The translations under genes and the position numbers were made by a program. From positions 90,163,513 to 90,227,512 of the forward strand of contig JAYGXS010000002.1 of the NCBI GenBank assembly GCA_036362985.1: a stretch of DNA of 64,000 nucleotides. The letters run 5' to 3'. Below the pieces are notes generated by a model. It saw only the letters and a program-made list of their open reading frames with translations, ran no database searches and was not told the DNA's origin. Below are positions 33,201-41,179 of the stretch, piece by piece. Within the stretch, counting starts at the first letter, position 1. Each line of letters opens with the position of its first letter. The DNA comes from Ligula intestinalis (Eukaryota > Platyhelminthes > Cestoda > Diphyllobothriidea > Diphyllobothriidae).

Positions 33201-35671
33201 TAATATATCCCGCCCCACAGAAGCAGGTAAATGAATATATGCACATAGAGGTGGTCTGGGCTGGCAGTTTGTTCTTGATCGCTCCGTATAAGATGGGAGT
33301 AGTCAAGAACAGTACATGGGCGTTGGCTGCTGGGAAGGTGGTTGATATAGCTTGACTCAGGCGCCTTCTTAGGAGTTGGCTTGGCCCGTCCCCTTAAAAT
33401 GGAACCCTGATGAATACTCGCTTCTTCTCTGCTATTGACACTGTGGTTTTTGGTGGCCTTCCGGCCATGTTCTTGGTGATAAATCGACTGGGATACCCAT
33501 TTTGTCGAAACACGCCTTCAATCGTCTTTAGCTCCTCTTCTATGCTATCATTCGAGCGGATATAAATGTAAAGACCTGAGGAGAATTATCGAAGACAAAC
33601 TTTTGTTCGCCATTTCATCTTCTGAAATTTTCAATGGGAATTTTCACAAAAGTATGAGAAACATACAGGAAAAGTCAGAAAAATTATAGATAACGCTAGC
33701 AAAAATAGCCAAAGCAGTCTTGAATACAGGTCTTCAGTTGCTTTATCAACTGACGGACGATATCGAAAATGGCATAAATATAATGAAACCTTACTGCACT
33801 TATTTGTTCGAAAATATTTTGGCGTTATTATATTGGTTATTAAGTACATAAGGCCAATTATTTGATCAAATTTAGTTTTAACGGAGGCCATCAACGGCAG
33901 TTCTGCCACCAGGCATTTGATAATTAATTCTCTCTTGATTCTGTAACACATGGTAACACTATTTACTTGGTAGTAAATACAGCAGTTATATAACTGACTT
34001 CTTTCATAGGCATAACACTGCGGCTACGCCTTAGCAGATGCTCCATAAGTTGCTGTTTGAATTTCAGCATTCACGTTGTAAACATTTCAACACAAAAGAT
34101 TTAGACTAGCGCACCTGCTAAGGATTCCCTTACATTCAAGCACGGAAATATCATGACGACAAACCTATTACTGAGCCTTTTTATTTATGAAAAAATCATT
34201 GGGATTACCCAGTCAGAACTTGACGTTATCGGCGCAACAGTTACCAGCGGAGTCCTATTCGAGTCGAGGTGTTTGGCAACACTGCTCATTAGCGATGAAT
34301 TCAAACACCTGTTTGACCCACTTATGAATTACTCGGCGGCCTCAGTTGTGTTTGAACCCAGGCCAACAAGGTTAAGGCTTTGGTATAACCAACGCTCTAG
34401 GAAATTGAACTGAAAGTTCCCACCGGGAGCCGTGATTTTAATCACACTTGTGTCAAATAAATTATTCGAATCTGCCAAAACCCCTAAGAATAACAAAACT
34501 CTTCTTCCATTTTCTCGCAATCTTCTTTACACTAGCTAATTTCGTCGAGCAAGATTCGCCCATTACTTTTTATGGACGAGGAAGAAGGCGGGTCGAACAC
34601 CAGATCGATTTATCTGGTCGACCCACCTTCTTTTTCATCCATGCAAATACCTGGATCGCGAACCCTCTCATTCATTCTATTACTCTTTATATGTTTGAAA
34701 AAAATTAATTTTTAGCTTTATTTTTGGATAATAAAGCATATGCTTCGTTCATTATGTCTTTCAATAAATATGAGGACAAACGTCAATAAAATCGACTAAA
34801 TAGACAGTAAAATGGGAGTGTTTATGCCTTTGAACCAAATAGAACAAAAAAATTTGAAAAACTGGAGAATAAGTCATATATTCCACGTTCAAGAGCTGGC
34901 AAAAATGTAAACTTTGTTTTTAAATCTAATCTTTCCTTAAATTCATGCTTGACCTATCCCAGGCAGACTAAATTCATATAGACCGTCAGCTGCGTCAAAG
35001 TGCGATTTAAGCATCAACATTTATCAACCGTATGCAATGCAGCAATTTCGATTTCCGAATTATTTGCCCAAGCTGAGTTCTTAGCGGAATTTCTGATACA
35101 TAAAAGTGTGAGTTTCATTCATGACGCAAGAAAAATTTTGCTCCCTTTGGACACCTAGGCCTTTGCATCTAAATCTCCTCGTATCAAAAAGAGGTCACTT
35201 GGTCCGCCGGATGCCTTACAACCGACAACGGTGCCCATTCTGCCCTTCTGTCCCCTTCCGGATAAGTGCAGTCCGGGCGATATTATACCTCGTCCCTGCA
35301 CGACCACACTGCCGGCCACACTTCCGCCCGGAGTTACTGCTAATCCGGTCGCAAGAGCCAGACATCTTTTAAGGCCCTGTAGCCAGACTGCCTTGCGGTA
35401 CCAGGAAGTACAGAGGAAGTCCGCTGACCTCCGCTCGGCAAGGCACAAGTCACCGACTATACTAGGGATCACTGGTATCGGCGGAGCTGCCATTGGGTCC
35501 AAAGATACTCCCTCTCACTGGCAACCCTGTACCATCAAGCCAGTTGAATTTCCTGCCTTCCTCGCCAGCAATATACATAGTGCTCGCTGTCTCCGAAGGC
35601 ACTCTAACTTGGATTGCGAATCGGCCCGTCTCCATACCCGTGCGACCTCACGAGCCGGTGAGGCACTATGA
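12029..35671 (+). CDS. TTLL6: Tubulin polyglutamylase, TTLL6/TTLL13 type (13 exons, spliced; 895 aa model)
   Basis: The enzyme adds glutamate chains to tubulin side chains on ciliary and other stable microtubules, using ATP. Exon joins: 12029-12275, 12313-12397, 12430-12470, 14374-14492, 14789-14919, 15708-15864, 18416-18703, 20041-20211, 24778-24959, 25549-25734, 27361-27860, 29072-29139, 35159-35671. All phases agree and the total is 2688 nt. Residues 1-110 are an acidic leader ending in a Lys/Arg cluster. The TTL ATP-grasp domain spans about 112-470, with LYWTDFSVSIERV, HFPGMSEICRKD, the lysine loop YILKPDSGCQGRG (K227), DGFKFDLRLYVLV, MHLTNYAVQKH, and the Mg-binding ExN of E-VNHSPSF (E413, N415). 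A basic, helical microtubule-binding extension follows (474-560), then a Pro-rich tail. Human TTLL6 and TTLL13 are about 800-900 aa. TTLL6 and TTLL13 cannot be told apart here, so the symbol is by nearest family. Confidence 0.93.
12276..12312 (+). other. TTLL intron 1: 37-nt GC-AG micro-intron
   Basis: The donor AG|GCAAGT is the strong consensus for GC-AG introns and the acceptor is ATTATTTTACAG. A GT donor 4 bases later would leave a stop in frame, so the GC site is required. Confidence 0.8.
12313..12397 (+). CDS. TTLL6: TTLL exon 2 (85 nt)
   Basis: The acceptor TATTTTACAG is followed by EPANPEPANDGDKLPPSDK and a KKKKRRKR cluster, the basic patch that precedes the TTL domain in TTLL6/13. 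The donor is GTTTGC at 12398. Confidence 0.85.
12398..12429 (+). other. TTLL intron 2: 32-nt micro-intron
   Basis: GTTTGC to TTTTTAG. Removing it joins the KKKKRRKR cluster to MLDANLTNCRYE; keeping it gives a stop at 12448-12450 after LFLECWMPI. Confidence 0.8.
12430..12470 (+). CDS. TTLL6: TTLL exon 3 (41 nt micro-exon)
   Basis: Encodes MLDANLTNCRYEA, matching the family string NL(S/T)NCRYE at the start of the TTL domain. The acceptor TTTTTAG is at 12429 and the donor GTTTGT at 12471. Confidence 0.88.
12815..13385 (-). mobile_element. Penelope-like element, family A tail (TTLL intron 3)
   Basis: Minus strand. It holds the end of the GIY-YIG module (13380-13290, MRPKFSQEMIIG resembling the KFDETEILTRGDN block), the tail PNSYSVLRLSLAKASSPFEN and TTRDESSASQSSHAAQQT (13268-13011), and the terminal stem-loop at 12954-12915. 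It directly abuts an oppositely oriented copy at 13386. Confidence 0.82.
12915..12954 (-). ncRNA. PLE terminal stem-loop motif, copy 4
   Basis: CTCTGATACCGAA, inner stem TCCA-CGA-TGGA (compensated relative to copy 2), then CTCGAAACGTCAGG. Confidence 0.4.
13386..13705 (+). mobile_element. Penelope-like element, family A tail (inverted partner, TTLL intron 3)
   Basis: Plus strand: SSYANTEGPDGRA, then TTRDESSAGQSSHAVLQTIN, then YPYLLLLSDYVSDDEFATEL with the stem-loop motif at 13590-13626. It is closer to the 4.4-kb copy than to its inverted neighbour, so the two are separate insertions or a rearranged pair. Confidence 0.8.
13590..13626 (+). ncRNA. PLE terminal stem-loop motif, copy 5
   Basis: CTCTGATGATGAA, inner stem TTCG-CGA-CGGA (one U-G pair), then CTCGAAAGTCAG. 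It contains the literal CTGATGA and GAAA strings of a hammerhead core. Confidence 0.4.
14374..14492 (+). CDS. TTLL6: TTLL exon 4
   Basis: Encodes VRRVSRRFGFREVGDDDD, then CNLYWTDFSVSIERVVSM and KKWQ. The W-T-D block is diagnostic of TTLL glutamylases. The acceptor is CTTCGCAG and the donor GTATGT. Confidence 0.93.
14789..14919 (+). CDS. TTLL6: TTLL exon 5
   Basis: Encodes KVNHFPGMSEICRKDCLAR, then NLNRMFKLFPKDYNIFPKTW and TLPA. This is the HFPG...LARN region of the TTL domain. The donor is GTAAGT. Confidence 0.94.
15708..15864 (+). CDS. TTLL6: TTLL exon 6 (ATP-binding lysine loop)
   Basis: Starts DWGDLQQYARLRKNKTYI, then LKPDSGCQGRGIWITK with the ATP-contacting lysine at residue 227, and ends LICQVYLSK. 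It was confirmed by phase with exons 5 and 7. The donor is GTAAGA. Confidence 0.95.
16195..16900 (+). repeat. Direct duplication, unit 1 (TTLL intron 6)
   Basis: Strongly similar to 17045-17795. Shared exact blocks include AAGCTAAATTGAACGTTC and GAGGCGTAGCTGTTCGCAATT. It ends in a tRNA-like A-box region (GCGCAGTGGTTAGAGTGG at 16856-16873). Confidence 0.88.
17045..17800 (+). repeat. Direct duplication, unit 2 (TTLL intron 6)
   Basis: Second copy, with about 55 extra bases (17417-17475) flanked by GATGAGTTTA on both sides, which looks like a small secondary insertion or slippage. It leads straight into a more complete SINE. Confidence 0.88.
17745..17935 (+). mobile_element. tRNA-derived SINE (family S), plus strand
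   Basis: A box near GCGCAGTAGTTCGAG, B box GCGGGTTCGAGACTTAG (17802-17818), then the body GGCTAGCTGATGACGATTAG, GCCAGAAATGACC and AGTCTCATTTGTCTTTATCGG. Copies of the same body occur at 18.1, 32.7, 40.2, 52.4 and 58.6 kb. Confidence 0.75.
18050..18260 (+). mobile_element. tRNA-derived SINE (family S), plus strand
   Basis: Head CGGCGCAATGGATTAGAACG and B-box-like GCGCGTTCAAGGCTC (18096-18110), body GCAGCTAGTGGCTAAAAAGC, CCAGAAATGGCCATTCATG and GTCAGTCTGCCT. It lies in TTLL intron 6, 155 bases before exon 7. Confidence 0.72.
18416..18703 (+). CDS. TTLL6: TTLL exon 7 (core ATP-grasp)
   Basis: 96 codons beginning PFLIDGFKFDLRLYVLV, including APLRIFVFKDGLARF, MHLTNYAVQKHSEKFVRD and the KRR(I/L)(T/S)T block. 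It ends HGYDIDK before GTAAGA. Confidence 0.96.
20041..20211 (+). CDS. TTLL6: TTLL exon 8
   Basis: 57 codons: IWEDIDDVIIKVLMS, LRHNYKTCFPQHV, ACFEILGFDIMLDRKLRPYV and IE. The last codon is E413, the first acid of the metal-binding ExN, so the catalytic pair is split by the 4.6-kb intron 8. Confidence 0.95.
21309..21463 (+). repeat. Tandem duplication, 77-bp unit x2 (TTLL intron 8)
   Basis: The two units start CATTCAAGGCAATGTGGT and end CTGCGTAAATAAA plus an A-rich stretch; a handful of substitutions separate them. Confidence 0.9.
23815..24118 (-). mobile_element. Penelope-like element, family A tail (TTLL intron 8)
   Basis: Minus strand, with the terminal stem-loop at 23873-23835, AATAAAAGTATT after it, and the tail region with CATCACGCATGGTGGACTC equivalent to the TTRDE block of the other copies. 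It is eroded and shows small deletions. Confidence 0.75.
23835..23873 (-). ncRNA. PLE terminal stem-loop motif, copy 6
   Basis: TTTGATGATGAA, inner stem TCCG-CAA-CGGA, then TCTCGAAATGTCAGG. Confidence 0.4.
24119..24245 (+). mobile_element. Penelope-like element end (inverted partner, TTLL intron 8)
   Basis: Only the last 125 bases of a family A copy: LFSDYVSDEESTMDLVSSGE-like coding, the stem-loop at 24139-24177, AATAAAAGTATTGTCCC and GACTCACATGTTCGC. It is head to head with the previous entry. Confidence 0.75.
24139..24177 (+). ncRNA. PLE terminal stem-loop motif, copy 7
   Basis: CTCTGATGAAGAA, inner stem TCCA-CGA-TGGA, then TCTCGTATCGTCAGG; the GAAA is lost here. Confidence 0.35.
24778..24959 (+). 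CDS. TTLL6: TTLL exon 9
   Basis: Begins VNHSPSFHTDAQIDKEIKEA (N415 is the metal ligand), then the basic helix RRKCVEEDRRRIKERL that starts the microtubule-binding extension. The donor is GTATGT. Confidence 0.95.
25211..25320. repeat. Degenerate telomere-like (CCCTAA-related) tract
   Basis: Repeated variants of CTAACCCTA: ACCCTAAT, CTCTACCCTAAG, CCTAAACCC, CTCTAATCCTAGCCCTA. No perfect CCCTAA array remains. It lies in TTLL intron 9. Confidence 0.45.
25549..25734 (+). CDS. TTLL6: TTLL exon 10
   Basis: Encodes EILDRDMEYYAQMAEAYEN, then HLGNFRRIFPCAESAKYEKF and ETAAFKARFEYS. The G-x-FRR-I-FP block is conserved in TTLL6/13. It must splice at GTAATT (25735), since reading on gives an immediate stop. 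Confidence 0.92.
27361..27860 (+). CDS. TTLL6: TTLL exon 11 (coiled coil and Pro-rich linker)
   Basis: The acceptor CTACTTTTAG ends at 27360 and only this site keeps the phase. It encodes KQLREEIRQRKEKLEAILK (coiled coil) and a Ser/Pro/Arg linker, then ESERVFALEQRELLMRNLGI, matching the family block before the C-terminal tail, and finally a polyproline stretch (PPQPPPQPPPPPALPPKP). Confidence 0.9.
29072..29139 (+). CDS. TTLL6: TTLL exon 12 (68 nt)
   Basis: Encodes DILGPNIGTNGCELSHINGT and RNM. It is supported by strong splice signals (TGTTTCAACAG / GTTAGT) and matching phase on both sides, not by family similarity. Confidence 0.7.
29140..31140. other. Intron 12, first part: nothing recognised
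   Basis: AT-rich intron sequence. At 30600-30640 there is a tRNA-like 5' half (GGCCAAGTGGTTGAG) without a B box downstream, probably a SINE scrap. The rest carries no coding or structural signal I could support. Confidence 0.35.
31145..32625 (+). mobile_element. Penelope-like element, RT part and connector (decayed)
   Basis: Plus strand. 31330-31420 encodes a PLE-like PAD block (LKTDTYIIIMPADNRKAV). 31600-31700 encodes the PRFYRLPK-type and APLR-V-like fingers region. 31960-32050 encodes FFTFHGKAYKQIKGTPVG, close to the conserved Q-x-KGTPMG segment. 32460-32590 encodes the connector before the nuclease (NERIRAGNTLPCIHNLTQ, ERMAAKFGLVIIHRP). Frames change and large parts, including the catalytic YVDD, are missing. 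It sits in TTLL intron 12. Confidence 0.72.
32655..32830 (-). mobile_element. tRNA-derived SINE (family S), minus strand
   Basis: Reading leftwards: GGCTCACTGGTTAGG (A box), GCGAGTTCGAGGCTTGAG (B box), then the body with GACGACGGCTAATAAGCC, CCAGAAATTGCCC and CCAGTCTCCCTTGTCTTTG. It lies between two PLE fragments of opposite orientation. Confidence 0.8.
32945..33590 (-). mobile_element. Penelope-like element, connector and GIY-YIG (second lineage)
   Basis: Minus strand. 33590-33310 encodes the connector (EEELKTIEGVFRQNGYPSRF, KKRVFIRVPF, then an in-frame stop, then RRRLSQAISTTF). 33306-32947 encodes the nuclease (YSFTCFCGAGYISRTSRRLS, KKVQEHIPAWLGKGQLKGIN, RVIYKVPSGYSE). The WLGKG and IYKVP strings set it apart from family A. 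One stop and some substitutions mark decay. Confidence 0.85.
34572..34642. repeat. Imperfect hairpin, arms 31-34 nt, 6-nt loop
   Basis: GAAGAAGGCGGGTCGA...CCAGAT pairs with ATCTGG...TCGACCCACCTTCTT; loop CGATTT. It lies in TTLL intron 12, and is possibly a tiny palindromic element or a folded RNA. Confidence 0.7.
35159..35671 (+). CDS. TTLL6: TTLL exon 13 (C-terminal tail, stop at 35669)
   Basis: The acceptor GGACACCTAG is followed by AFASKSPRIKKRSLGPPDAL and a Pro/Ser/Arg-rich tail (PARARHLL-like stretches, LRRHSNLDCESARLH), with TGA at 35669. An ATTAAA poly(A)-like signal lies at 35712-35717. An internal donor (CCG|GTGAGG at 35658) would skip the last codons and join in phase to 45805. Confidence 0.8.
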   Translation, partial: AFASKSPRIKKRSLGPPDALQPTTVPILPFCPLPDKCSPGDIIPRPCTTTLPATLPPGVTANPVARARHLLRPCSQTALRYQEVQRKSADLRSARHKSPTILGITGIGGAAIGSKDTPSHWQPCTIKPVEFPAFLASNIHSARCLRRHSNLDCESARLHTRATSRAGEAL

Positions 35672-35711
35672 AAAAAATTGCTTTTACCAAAACAGGCTGT
35701 TTGCGTTAGGA

Positions 35712-35717
35712 ATTAAA
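35712..35717 (+). terminator. Possible poly(A) signal ATTAAA for the short TTLL form
   Basis: The variant signal ATTAAA lies 41 bases after the TGA at 35669, followed by AATAATTATT. It supports termination at exon 13, but weakly. Confidence 0.3.
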
Positions 35718-35719
35718 TG

Positions 35720-38700
35720 CAATAATTATTTGTATGCAAAGCTCTAATTAAAAAAGACATACCTCTGTTTGGACGTTTTAAGTTCCTAGAAAATATAATG
35801 CACGAACTCGGAGGAAATTGTTCCCAGCAGTGATTTCTATCCTCGGGCCAAACGTTTTTGATGATATCTGAGCTTAAAGCCATGTTACTTAATATCGGCG
35901 AGTTATTGTTTAGCTGTCAAAAGGCAGTCGGTGGTTTACTAGTACTGATTGATTTACTAAACTGATAGTCCAGCTACTATTTTAAAGCTGGCAGTATCAC
36001 AAATCGGCCAATAGCTCTGTCTTTTGATGGACACTACACGGCGTCAAATCTGGTAAAATGTTTGGCAAAAGTAGCTTAAGTAGTGCATCTCATATAATCC
36101 TAGTCCCAGCATTTTGTCCTCCGGACACGGTGGTCATAGGGTTTTGGGTTAGGAAATAGGATAGGCAGAGAAGGAAATTTTTAGAAGTGTAAAGTGAAAA
36201 AAAATTTAGTCGAAGTTGCTTTCCACAACCGCTGGGAGTAAGTTGTTCCGCATGTAAATTGAAGGTGTGCGCGGTGCTTCACGCCGCGGACTATACTTTT
36301 GTAACGCCAGAATGGTAAATTGGACCTCAGTTAAGTTGAAGTAGACGAAATCCTAACCACAATTTCTATTTTTTCAGGAATTTCAAGAAATCTGCATTTT
36401 GATAATCGAATTAGGAAAATATACTAATATAAATCAACAAAAATTCTAAATATGATCAAATAAAATGCATAAAGCAGTTATTAAGGTATTTTCTACTGCC
36501 TGCCATAATTCCCCACCCATAAAACCCATATAACTACCGTCTCTATAGGCAAAAATACTGAAACTAGGGGTATATGAGGTCCACTTCATAAATAACTGTT
36601 GCCCAATTTTTATGTTTCTTGTTTCCCCAGCGAAATTTTGAGATAAAGTAAAGAACTTTATTATTTGCCTTCAACACAATTACTTCTGATTCCACAAATA
36701 ACCTTTTGCACCGGACATGTAAGTTGCTAAAAAAAGCTTATTTTTCCGAAGTAAGTGGCCAATCTAATGAAAGGTCAACCAAAATGCCGAAATTGGGTTT
36801 CTATTCAAAAATCTTATTTAAATGCGGTGAGGCATAATCCAGTGATAGTTCAGACACGCCAAGATGCCGGCTTCTGACAGCATGTTGTTTGCAGAAACCA
36901 TGCTCGTAAAAATGACCACATAACTTGTATGTGTTTTTCCGTTGAGTTTTGATGCCCTCATAAATTTAAATATGGTCCATAGTAACCGTAGGCAGCAACA
37001 TTCTCTCCTGTATTCATTTGGTAGAAACCCTTGCCTTCTTCAAAGGGCATGTGTAGTTGGAGTTAAAAGTTTCTAATAATGAAATATTTTTAACTCTCTT
37101 ATGTCCATTCAAATAACATCGCATCGGTGCGTTTATGAAGAATACAACACACTCCACAGCTCCTGCAGATTTGCACAATGTTTCTTATACAGAAAACATA
37201 AAGTTCTTAGCCTTAAAAATCCGAAATGCAAATACAATGGCAGAGCGGACTGCAAATATTTGAGACTTGGAAAGCACTGTTTAACCTTAGTTTATACTTC
37301 CATTTAGCACAAAGTTTGAAGCAGGCCTAAGTTACTACCGAATGAATATAGGGAAGCATATTGTGGCTCATATTTTCAGCGCGATAAACTTACTCAAAAT
37401 GTTCCATTCCGATGATGTAACTGGCTGCTAGTTCACATGATGAAGCACAGCAGGTGTATTTTCGAAATGCGGGCAGTCCCGAGGGAGTGCGTTTTTGTGT
37501 GACTCTTCATCTCTAGTTTCCCTATTTGTCCGTTTGTTATAACCTAATAACATCTAGAGTTTAAACAAATTTATGTTGTAGAATAAACCATAAATTTCGA
37601 AACATGGTTGAGGAAGATTTTACATCGAGGAGCCCTTATAGGCAAAAGTGTTTCTTTGTGTGATATGAAATTGTCTATCTTGCTGTAAGGTCTAAGTCAT
37701 ATTTAAAAGCTGATGATTCAGACGCCATCACCATCGTAATATGGCAGCATATCGGAACCATCAGTATTCTGTTCGAAACACGCCCTTTAAGGTCGCATAA
37801 AATAGTTTGCTTTTTGTAATTCTGGTAAGCTTTATCAGGAGAATGCATAATGTCTATAATTTTGAGTAGTGTCATCCAAACGAATCCCTGACAAGCAGCA
37901 GACAGTTTGGATGAATTTGTTTTTATTCAAAAGCAATTTGAAGAATATGGAGCATCAAGGATCTTATTCAAAATTGTTTTCACAAGAAGAATATTTAAAT
38001 TATCACTTTTAATTCAAATTCAGATAAATGTCCGAATTCAACTCTATTCATACTCAATGCATATTCTTCCTACCATATTTACTATCTAGTATTTCCATTG
38101 GATACATGATTAAACTCCTTAAACTTAACTACAACAACCCCTGTTCACTTAAAGGGGCGCTTATGCCTCCCTTTATGCATGAGATCTCTTCGTTTCCCTT
38201 TTTCAAAACAGGAAAAGAGCCACCGGGCTTTATTTGCGGAAGGTAAGCTGTAGCATTCAGCATTGTTGCGTTCATTAATAACCCCCAGTATCGTTAACGC
38301 TCTTGTTACTGTTATGCAACTTTCTGCCGGTATTTTGTATTTAAAGTTTCCGTTCCTCACGCAGTCCAACACAGACTTTGGGCGTTCGTGTAGTGCATTT
38401 AAAATGCCACCAAGAAACCTGCAAAAGCAAAAACCTCACTTCCCAGGAAACTTGTGATAATTTATTCTTGGCCGAAAAATTTCATTTTTTGTTTTGCCTC
38501 CGGAACATACGCCCAACTTTGTCTGAGAAAACGCGATCTTCCGTGGCTACCGATAGTGCCAGATTTTCTTTGGTTAATCATACGATGTGGGACTATAGCG
38601 TGTAAAAACGTTGACCGCGTGATTTAGCCACGGTTTTGCCTAGACGTGAGAAAAATTGCGTGTTGCTTCCTCTCTCTCTCCCCCTTCACTTCAACATTTG

Positions 38701-40185
38701 CGTGTGGATAAAAACCGTGGCAGTCAGCGTTAGAATCAGCAAAATATATCATTTCATTCCGAGTACATGCAGTGAAGGGTGAATTTTCGAGAATTTTGTG
38801 GCCTTGGCCGTAACTGGAAACGCACCTGCATACCCTAACTATCTTCTAAAAGCTCACTTTTCGATTCCAAGTAAGGATTTGAAAATTGTTTATAGTCAAA
38901 GGTGTTCAGAAAAATCTTGTCATCTTGTTTTCAAGATGAACAGGGTAAATATCTTTAAAAAATATGTCCATGTCGCTGAGCAAAAAATAAGACAGCACGA
39001 TTGGCAAAGTAGCTAAGTGCCATTATTAGTGCCAGTTTACGCACATTTCATATGCGTGAAAACTTATTGTAATGCCATCAGGGCAAGGTTGGTGAGAGAA
39101 GGGAGGATGCGCTTAATGCGGTAAAAGCCTGCTTAACTATTGAGTAATAAAAGCACAAGTCATATACGACTCACTCACTCGGCTGAGCATATAGTGGAAC
39201 GGCCAACCTGTCGTTTGAACCTGAATTATCGAGAAATGTAATCTCTTATATTTATTTTTTGAAACAGCAATATTTATAAACCTTTTCGTTTAAAGAAATC
39301 GAGTATTCTGTTTTCAAAAGATTTAATGATTAAGCCAAATAAATTTGACTTAGAACCCTGTGCATTCAACGTAGCTTTTTATATCTAATAATTCGAATTA
39401 AGGTGAAGACTTAGCCTATCCATGAATTCGTTCTACAGCACCCAGATCGGCCCTGATCGCTGGCGAGGTTTAGTTTGTGTCACACGGCATGGTGGGTGCA
39501 GTATCAGTGCCTGGCGCATGATTTACTTTATAGTGATAGCAGACTTTTGCGGCATCGACAACGCACTTTCCACATCACTCACCTGATGCCCGGTATCATT
39601 GCCAAGTCAACAAGACCGAAGCGATACTGTACGCATGTGGTTAGTGTGGCAAGGGATCGTACCTAGGCGTTCTACCACGAGCCATGCTCAACATTGTTTA
39701 GGAGTGGGCATACCTTATAGCCCCTGCCGTGCCCTGACCTAACCCGGCCATAGATTTCGTTAATTTTAGTAACAGGATAGGACGAGGATTGTGCTTTAAT
39801 TAGCAAATTTATCATGATGATCTCAGTTGACAGAGATAAGTATGATAAAATGCTCATAATAAAGCAAATAAAGAGGCATGCTATGCGAAAATTTTGGTAG
39901 ATTTTATAGATAGTTTGAAACTAAATAAAAAAAATACACTGCAGAGACTTGTCGGTTTGAATTCGGCAAAATGTCCCATAAGTGACAGTTTTTTACCAAA
40001 TGGAACCACAGTGTTCGCAATAGTTGCGTTTTACTGCAGCCAAAGGAATTCTACTCACAATATGTATATGTACATAAAGTATAGTAAGGGTTCAGATCTT
40101 GGTAAGGAACAAAATGTTCCTTTGTTCCCTGAGACTCACTATAGTGTCCGCGCAGGCGGTGCATAGTGATTTTTAGGATAAGTTG
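35720..40185. other. Intergenic or intron 13: no gene seen
   Basis: AT-rich. 36860-36985 resembles an arm of the 10.7-kb inverted repeat. 38185-38246 has an acceptor and donor around a short GKEPPGFICGR frame, too weak to call. Nothing else could be named. Confidence 0.35.
36860..36985 (+). repeat. Diverged copy of the inverted-repeat arm
   Basis: GATGCCGGCTT, CTTGTATGTGTTTTTCC, TTTTGATGCCCTCATAAATT and TAAATATGG follow the same order and spacing as in the left arm at 10870-11010, at perhaps two-thirds identity by eye. Confidence 0.45.
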
Positions 40186-40189
40186 AACG

Positions 40190-40355
40190 AAAGAGCCAGT
40201 GGTACAATGGTAGAGTATTGCGCTCAATGATTAAAATTCCAAGGCTCATATCCCGGTTTATCCACAGCTGAGTTTGAGTATGACTGATTAATGACAGCTA
40301 ATGAGGCAGAAATGGCCATTCCGATCTCACTTTCGTTTGTCAGTTCCACTTCAAT
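40190..40355 (+). mobile_element. tRNA-derived SINE (family S), plus strand
   Basis: Head AGTGGTACAATGGTAGAGTA, eroded B box CAAGGCTCATATCCCGG, body GAGTATGACTGATTAATGAC, GGCAGAAATGGCCATTCC and TTCGTTTGTCAGTTCC. Confidence 0.72.
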
Positions 40356-40429
40356 TATATATGTAAATGAGAAGAACGGGCGACCTCTGGAACCATAATT
40401 GTAGTTTCCTGATGCTTGAAAAGCAGATG

Positions 40430-41175
40430 AACTTCCGTCGTCAAAGGTTAGTGATGTACTGCACCTGAGCATATTGATAGGTGGCGATATACATAGGTAA
40501 CAGACGTTATAAAGGTATCAGAAGGATGTTTTGGGCGGTTAGGGCCCATCGATCCTCGGGCTACTTGATGCGGAGATGAAAGTGACCGATTAGCGTCAGT
40601 ATAAGGGCCGTTTTTCGTTTTTCGCTCATGTGCAGCTGTCTCCATTACGCATTTTATAAGGCGGAGGAAGGAGCTTGGGGGCGAAAAGGTATCCTCAGTC
40701 ACCGTAGCACTGGATGCGAAGGAGGAAAAGGACGGTTAACTTTAGTCTTGAGGGCATCCGTCGCGCGTGTGATGCTGTTCACAGTACCTGCATCGGCCTC
40801 AGCTATCCTCCCTGCATTCTAGTCAGGTGGTGCGGCTCTGAGAGTGTCCGCCATGGCCACGAACATATACGGATTCGCGTTAGGCCTTCGTTCACGCTTG
40901 ATACTTCGTTCGCTGAGCTAAATTCGGAGGGCTTCACAGGCTTTAGGAAGGACCACACAACAGTTGATTGAGGCTATCCCCATGAGCCAGGTATCGATTG
41001 CTTTCCTGACTATGCGGTCATTTCCTCGACCCAGATTTTCAGCATTTTGGAAGGTGAACATGTGTCCGGACTTGGCGCAGTATTCCGTCACCAGAGATAG
41101 TGGATGCATTATTCTTACGACTCGACGGGTGGCCCCTGGACTAGCCTCAGTCAGTCACATTCACCCCTGCACGAA
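40430..41175 (-). mobile_element. Penelope-like element, GIY-YIG C-terminal remnant
   Basis: Minus strand 41109-40918 encodes EYCAKSGHMFTFQNAENL, GRGNDRIVRKAIDTWLMG and INCCVVLP, the C-terminal block of PLE nucleases (GHTF-F...GR-RE-W-S-N-LP). Sequence leftward to about 40430 has the higher GC of a PLE tail but no clean frame. Confidence 0.65.
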
Positions 41176-41179
41176 ACGG

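Noticed and set aside
34153..34413. 86-codon plus-strand open frame in TTLL intron 12
   Set aside because: No recognised motif and no splice phase linking it to exons 12 and 13.
38198..38246. Possible short exon (GKEPPGFICGR) with acceptor and GTAAGC donor
   Set aside because: Too short to judge, no phase partner found, and no family match.
38363..38457. Possible exon after CTCACGCAG acceptor
   Set aside because: The frame ends after about 30 codons with no conserved pattern, and no upstream partner was found.
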